Of a stretch of DNA of 64,000 nucleotides, positions 59,034 to 64,000 are shown one piece after another. The notes beneath the pieces were generated by a model that was given only the letters and a program-made list of their open reading frames with translations, did no database searches and had not been told where the DNA came from. Position 1 is the first letter of the stretch. Every line of letters starts with the position of its first letter. The stretch lies in contig NW_004624743.1 of assembly GCF_000247695.1 (NCBI RefSeq), positions 9,637,954 through 9,701,953 of the forward strand, written 5' to 3'. The translations under genes were made by a program, and so were the position numbers. The DNA comes from Heterocephalus glaber. Its lineage: Eukaryota; Chordata; Mammalia; Rodentia; Bathyergidae.

Positions 59034-59128
59034 GTGCCAGGGATTTAGCTCAGTGGTTCTGCCGCCTGCCTTGCGAACACAATGTCCTGAGTTCGATCCC
59101 CAGTACCAAACAAAACAAAACAAAAAAA
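59034..59128 (+). mobile_element. ID-like tRNA-derived SINE
   Basis: GTGCCAGGGATTTAGCTCAG, CCGCCTGCCTTGCGAACACA, GAGTTCGATCCCCAGTACC, tail (CAAAA)n. A perfect 15-bp duplication, CAGAAGTAACCTGCT, lies at 59019-59033 and 59129-59143. Confidence 0.93.
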
Positions 59129-59379
59129 CAGAAGTAACCTGCTCTGCTTCTAAGTTATTCTATGCTCAGCAAGAGAAAGAAACTACAAGACTCATTTTCA
59201 ACCTCCTATCATGGGCATGAGAAGAGGCACGACATGCTGGCACATAAGTCTCAGGATCAGCATCTATGATAATTAGAATCAGAGCCTTAGTTTCAATGTT
59301 GCCTAAAAGACGCAGACAGTCTGCCTCTTGGCAGTCGGCGATGCCAGTTTGCATCTTGGAACTCAGGGCTGACATCAGA

Positions 59380-59530
59380 GCACAGTATTAAGGTCATGGG
59401 ATCTGAGTTTGAGTCCAGGCTTCGGCCTTTCCCAGCTGAGTGCTGTGGTTGGACCAGACTGAACCTCTGCAAGCATCAGTGCCCACAGGAGTCACTTTTA
59501 CCATCCACATCTGGTTGTTATGAGTGTTGG
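59380..59530 (+). repeat. MIR SINE remnant
   Basis: GGTCATGGGATCTGAGTTTG, AGTCCAGGCTTCGGCCTTTC and CTGAACCTCTGCAAGCATCA follow the MIR plan. Confidence 0.55.
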
Positions 59531-60215
59531 TGTCTTCCTTTAGGTTTCCTGCAAAGCAGGCTGTCAGGCAAGGATTTGGCTGCAAGGAGTTTGGGGAGTG
59601 AGCCCAGGAAACAAGAGGGGGTGAAGTGAAACAGGGAGGGGAGAAAACTCAGTAACAGCCGTGTCAGTGAGTCCATCCCCACTGCAAGGAGCTGGGAGCA
59701 GCCTCCCCATGGACCCCTCATCTAAGGCTGAGGAGATTAGCAGGGTAGTCACCTCCAACTGCTGCTTCTCATTGCCACCTGGTGCCATGAACTCCCTTCC
59801 CACTTCTTGCCTGCCCTGACCCTGGGTCAAGCACACTCCCACAGAAGAGAAAGTCCTTCCACAGAAAGAGCCAGGGTTTGAAATAGGAAGCTTTATATTT
59901 TGTAGGAACCAAGGCCACAGGGGCCAAGGGGTTCCAGGCAGGACACTGACAGCATTTCCTACAGTGATGTACTGTATTTATCACAGCAGTGACCGGAACA
60001 TAGTAAGCACTCAACAAATTATATAGGGTCCTAAAGTACACAGCACTGAGCACTAGGATGGCAAAAAGCAAGGCTTCTCCAGTTGAAAGGAGAAATACTA
60101 TTACTAAGACAATGAGGTGAGTGCACTCCACCCTGGATAACACCTTGCGGTCTCCCTTCCTCCCAGCACTCCCCAGTTCTTGCTTTTTTTTCTCTAGGTT
60201 GCATCATTCAACCAA
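59531..60215. other. Intergenic, mostly unassigned
   Basis: Short L2-like end at about 59985-60025 (CCGGAACATAGTAAGCACTC). A 124-codon minus-strand frame overlaps it and is not taken as a gene. Confidence 0.45.
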
Positions 60216-60219
60216 CTTC

Positions 60220-61015
60220 ACATCTCCCCCTTTCCTTTTCACCATCCTAGTGACACTACATTTAGGAGGCATCGCACAACTCCTGCCTTAAATATCACAT
60301 CAGCCCTCCAATTGCCCTTCCCATTCTCCCTCCTCTACTCCACCCATAGACTCCCACGACCCATTCATTCAGAGCTAAGAAACTGCTTTTCCTAAAACCC
60401 AGTTCTGATGAGGTCACTCCCTACTTCAAATACTTCAATGATGGACCACTTCTTTCTGGGTGAAATTAAAATTCTTTAGCTAAGGACACATGCCTCTTCG
60501 TGGCTGAGTTCTGGTGATTTATCCTATCTCATCTCTGTACCTTACCCTCAGCTCCTAAGTCCAAGAGAGTTAGTGCCTCATCAGTGTTGCAGTTTCTCAT
60601 AATTCAGTGCTACCGTCCAACCTGCCCTTTCTCTACATAGAACACTTTTATTTTTTATTCATGAATTAGAGTTTTCTTTGAAAAAACTATCCCTGATTTT
60701 TCACTGTTCCCTCTTGGTCTGGATCAGTAATCAAATAGCATCTCCATGTCTGTCCTAAAACTTACCAATTCCATTATAAATGTCTATTTATTTTCTGTCT
60801 TCCTAATTACAACATTATTATTCATAATCAGATACTGAACATTTGCATTCTTGACAAGTTCGTGTGGTAATTCTTATTCCACACTGAAGTCTAAGAATCA
60901 TGTTATTACGCTACAAGCTTCCTAAAGGGAAAAACTTTTTGTTGTAATTCTAGTGCCTGACACAGTTCCTCACAGGTACTTGGTACTCAATAAGTAACAC
61001 TTGCGTTAATAAACA
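60220..61015 (+). repeat. LINE-2 3' end
   Basis: TTCTGATGAGGTCACTCCCT, TCTACATAGAACACTTTTAT, CTACAAGCTTCCTAAAGGGA, TAGTGCCTGACACAGTTCCT and TTGGTACTCAATAAGTAACA follow the L2 3' end in order. A long, fairly complete remnant. Confidence 0.75.
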
Positions 61016-61329
61016 AAATCGTGTAAGTTTGGATACTGTCACTCTTTCGCAGAGATGTTATCAGGGTTACCACCTGGGTAATGAGACTCATTAAAAGATT
61101 ATTCCCTGCGTAGATGGTATTGTAAATTGCGAATCTCACTGGTGATCTGCCAGTCCTTCAGATAAGTGGCTATTAAATTTGACCAGTTGTTCCATGTTTT
61201 CACCCTTGATTAGCTTAAACTTTTTCAATGAAAATTATTTAGTCTTACCAGTTTAGTGTGAAGTCCACAAGAGCAGCTTTCCAACTCAGATGTATAACCT
61301 GAAGAGCTTGTTAAAAATAACATGTCTGA

Positions 61330-61419
61330 GGCCGGGGATTTAGCTCAGTGATTTTGCCGCCTACCCTGCAAGCGCAACATCCCGAGTTTGATCCCTGGTA
61401 CCAAAAATAATAATAATAG
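61330..61419 (+). mobile_element. ID-like tRNA-derived SINE
   Basis: GGCCGGGGATTTAGCTCAGT, CCGCCTACCCTGCAAGCGCA, GAGTTTGATCCCTGGTACC, tail (AAT)n. Duplication TAACATGTCTGA (61318-61329) and TAATGTGTCTGA (61420-61431). Confidence 0.9.
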
Positions 61420-61484
61420 TAATGTGTCTGAACTCCAATCCCAAAGATTTCAACTTGTTATTTGACAGAGGAGGGGCAAGGCAT

Positions 61485-61600
61485 CTTTTTTTTTATTTTT
61501 GCTTTGTTTTGTTCTTTGTTTTGAGGTGCTGGGAATTGGACCAGGGGCTTTTCTCATGCTAGACAAGCATCCTACCACTGAGTTACGCATATCCCCAGAA
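61485..61600 (-). mobile_element. Older ID/tRNA-type SINE
   Basis: Complement of an older tRNA-derived SINE: GAGGTGCTGGGAATTGGACC, CATGCTAGACAAGCATCCTA and CCACTGAGTTACGCATATCC. Diverged from the GGTACC-ending copies and closer to the general rodent ID pattern (CTTGTCTAGCATG on the minus strand). Confidence 0.75.
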
Positions 61601-61640
61601 CAAAGCTCTGTATTTTTAATAAGATCTTGAAGAAAAAATT

Positions 61641-64000
61641 CCCCCTATAATACATAGTTCTACATTATCATACAGATAGTTTAGAAAACAGGATGGCATT
61701 TCTACAAATAGATAACTCCCTTTGTTTTATTTTTCTATATAGGTGCTGTGGACTGGTTCAAAAGAGGTTATCTCCATACTTCTCAGAATGGTTCTTAAAG
61801 TTGAGCAGTGTTACAATATTTTACCTTGGTCAGTTTGCCTAGTAACGTAGTGTACTTTAGGAAAATCTGATGTTTGATCTTGTGTTCCCTCTTGGTAGGT
61901 ATGAAAGTGGATTACATGCTCAGCAACACCAGCCAAGAAGTGAAAGTATGGTCACCTGACTTTGGCTGGTGTGTGCCACAGGACTTCCTTCCTGCAGATG
62001 TCATAATCATGCCTTGCTCCAAAGGGAGTCATTTCTTATTTTCCACAACAATCCGGCAGGATCTGGGATGGTAATCCAGGAGGTGGGAAGGTGAGAAGAA
62101 TGTTATTTTCTTCCTCCCACCTCTCGTAAACTATCAGGGTGTCATGGCAGCTCTGGCCCGGGCCATTTTTCAGAGTGGAAGTTTTTATCATTTTGCACTG
62201 AGATCATAAACTGAGCCTGTCTGTCCCTCTGTTTAGACATCTCCCCTCCAGGCTTTTATAAGTGCCCTAGAATATGTCCTGGAAAGAGCCAGTATCTTGT
62301 TGGTCCCAGGATGGTTGGAGGTGACCATGGTCTTCTCCAGACCAAGGGTAAGAAGAGCTCCATTCTGCTTCATTTAGGTTAAGATATTAGCATTCCTAAA
62401 TTGTAAAATGTGCTTTAAAGGTGGAATCAGAATGATAAGAAATTGGGGGTAAAATATTTCCACTTCATGAGCCCTGGGTTAAGGATGAGCTGAAATATCC
62501 AAGACAAGCCAATCCCCATCATGGCCCAGTGGAATTAGAATATCTGTAGGGGCACTTGTCTCTTATACTTCACTAGAATAAAACAGTTCTATGGTGGAAT
62601 AGAGCAATTCTATGTTACAAAGGATTATTAGATTCATAGCCATGCAGAAAGTAAATGACAATATCTGTGAATTTTCTGAGTTTACCTACAAATAAAATTT
62701 TGTTAATGTACTTTTTATAAGTTTAAATGTCAAAGATGGCAGAGGTTTATGGAAATACATTTTTTATTTTATAATAAAAGTTAATGATACAAATAACATA
62801 GTATTTATGTAATATTCTTTTTTTAGTCATTTTTGCTTTCTGGAGCTATTTCATAAAAGCAAAGAGCTCTAGATTTAGATCATGCTTTAGAAAGATTACT
62901 ATATAGCTGTTCTTAATGTATACTCATTTATTTCCTGTATTTCCTTTTTAACTTTTTATAAACTATTAATTTTATCATTAATTTAATTTTATTATTTTGT
63001 TTAAGCTGTTTAACATCTGGTAATTATTCAGTGAAATATCTTCTTTCATTAAATTTTTTTCAGTTTTGAAAAGGATTCATGTGCTCTGAATCATATCCTA
63101 CTGAGTTTAATAGAACCGAAAAGGAAAAGATGAATGGCCAAATTTGAAATGCTATTTTTAAAAACTCTATTAATAATTGCTTTCTATAAATAAATATTTT
63201 CATATTCCAGGCCACTCACACAAAAAAAACAGTATTAGGTAAAACTTCATGAGAAAAATTGCTTCACGGAATTTCCTCAATTAAACCACTAGATGGCAAC
63301 ATTTTTGTTTGTGCATCAACTGAACAATTGGCTCTCGAATAAAACGCTCGATTATATTTTTAAAACCTACCAAACTGTTATTCCTCAATTCTATCAAAGA
63401 AAGAAAACCCCCAAGAAAGAAGAAAAAACTTTAGCACAATTCAAGTGTTGTGACTGCGCTTGTGCACATAATGTCCCTCCCTGCTAAGGGTGGAAGCCGC
63501 TGGTCACTGAGGGGGAAAAGCAATAGCTTCCCGTGGAGCCAGGCCTCTAAGGAGACCACGTTCAGAAAAGCACAGCCAAACAGTGCTCTTGAATCTGTCC
63601 CCATTTCTTTCCACTATTTGCTCTTTTCTCACCTAATTTTACCATGCATAAAACTTCGTTTTCCCCTTTGTGGATTAAAAACCCCAGACAACGATGAAAG
63701 GAAGATTTTGGAGTCCACATAACAGTTGTGGTTCATGTTCCACCTAAAGAAACTTCACACGCTCCTTGCAAGAACTACTGTCACTGTTCCCCAAATGCTC
63801 TTTCGACCCTACAGTCACTACCACTAATGTTGGCTTCATTTAGGTTTATGTAGTCTGAATTTCCTTTTTGAGACTACTAAAATATAATCATGAACACATC
63901 AAGTATGTTAGTACTAAATTATAATGTTCAAAAAGTGAATATAATTTTTACTAGAATGCAAGTATAAAATGAACACATGTGAAATGTTTTATTCAACTTA
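61641..64000. other. Intergenic, nothing recognised
   Basis: No coding frame is convincing. 62650-63200 is very AT-rich. No recognised repeat reaches the window end. Confidence 0.5.

Larger units (their letters stand above)
61270..61640 (+). repeat. MER5-type DNA transposon remnant, interrupted twice
   Basis: CCTGAAGAGCTTGTTAAAAA, AACTCCAATCCCAAAGATTT and CAACTTGTTATTTGACAGAG follow the MER5A (hAT-Charlie) pattern. Interrupted by SINEs at 61330-61419 and 61485-61600. Confidence 0.55.

Noticed and set aside
59769..60143. 124-codon minus-strand frame with a hydrophobic start
   Set aside because: It overlaps L2-like DNA antisense. The hydrophobic residues come from AT-rich repeat sequence.
1..64000. 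CRISPR array, operon, toxin or other novel multi-gene system
   Set aside because: The sequence is mammalian nuclear DNA with one spliced gene. Regularly spaced repeats are absent, and the recurring motif is a dispersed SINE.

Overview
This window is nuclear DNA from a mammal, most likely a rodent. It is AT-rich and dominated by interspersed repeats: LINE-1, LINE-2, MIR, MaLR-type LTRs, a 7SL-derived B1-type SINE, and many copies of a tRNA-derived, ID-like SINE. B1 plus ID-type SINEs point to a rodent. The ID-like copies differ in the D-arm/anticodon region from the mouse/rat ID consensus as I remember it. B1-ID composites (10331, 15900) are known from squirrel-, dormouse- and beaver-related lineages. 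The exact species cannot be fixed by eye; a non-muroid rodent, perhaps Castorimorpha, is my guess.

Only one protein-coding gene can be supported: CETN3 (centrin-3) on the minus strand. All five coding exons are present at 39500-39516, 37442-37577, 35326-35440, 29566-29757 and 25572-25615. They splice in frame (17+136+115+192+44 = 504 nt) into a 167-residue protein plus stop, the normal centrin-3 length. The 5' end lies in a CpG island (about 39110-39960) with four CCAAT boxes. Candidate polyadenylation signals lie at 25098-25243.

Left flank (1-25 kb, downstream of CETN3) is intergenic. It holds an L1 3' end at the window edge, an L1 tail interrupted by a retroposed 3' UTR (2222-2503), a 1.66 kb 5'-truncated L1 with a 15-bp target-site duplication (5926-7589), a MaLR element with both LTRs (about 13356-15167), LTR remnants, L2 and MIR. 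The stretch 16.1-21.4 kb has few repeats and no recognisable gene.

Centre (25-40 kb) is CETN3. Its introns hold SINEs, L2, MIR, an 81-bp hAT-type miniature transposon with an 8-bp target duplication (33054-33134), and a 41-bp retroposed 5' piece of U2 snRNA (30652-30692).

Right flank (40-64 kb, upstream of CETN3) is intergenic: nested old and young L1 fragments, a solo MaLR LTR, further SINE copies, a second copy of the hAT miniature element, L2 at about 60.2-61.0 kb, and Z-DNA-prone alternating purine-pyrimidine runs.

I found no operon, CRISPR, toxin or new multi-gene system. The observations worth checking are a 4-nt tandem splice donor in CETN3 exon 1, several dated insertion events with clear target-site duplications, the hAT miniature element pair, and the lineage-specific ID-like SINE with 5'-truncated copies.
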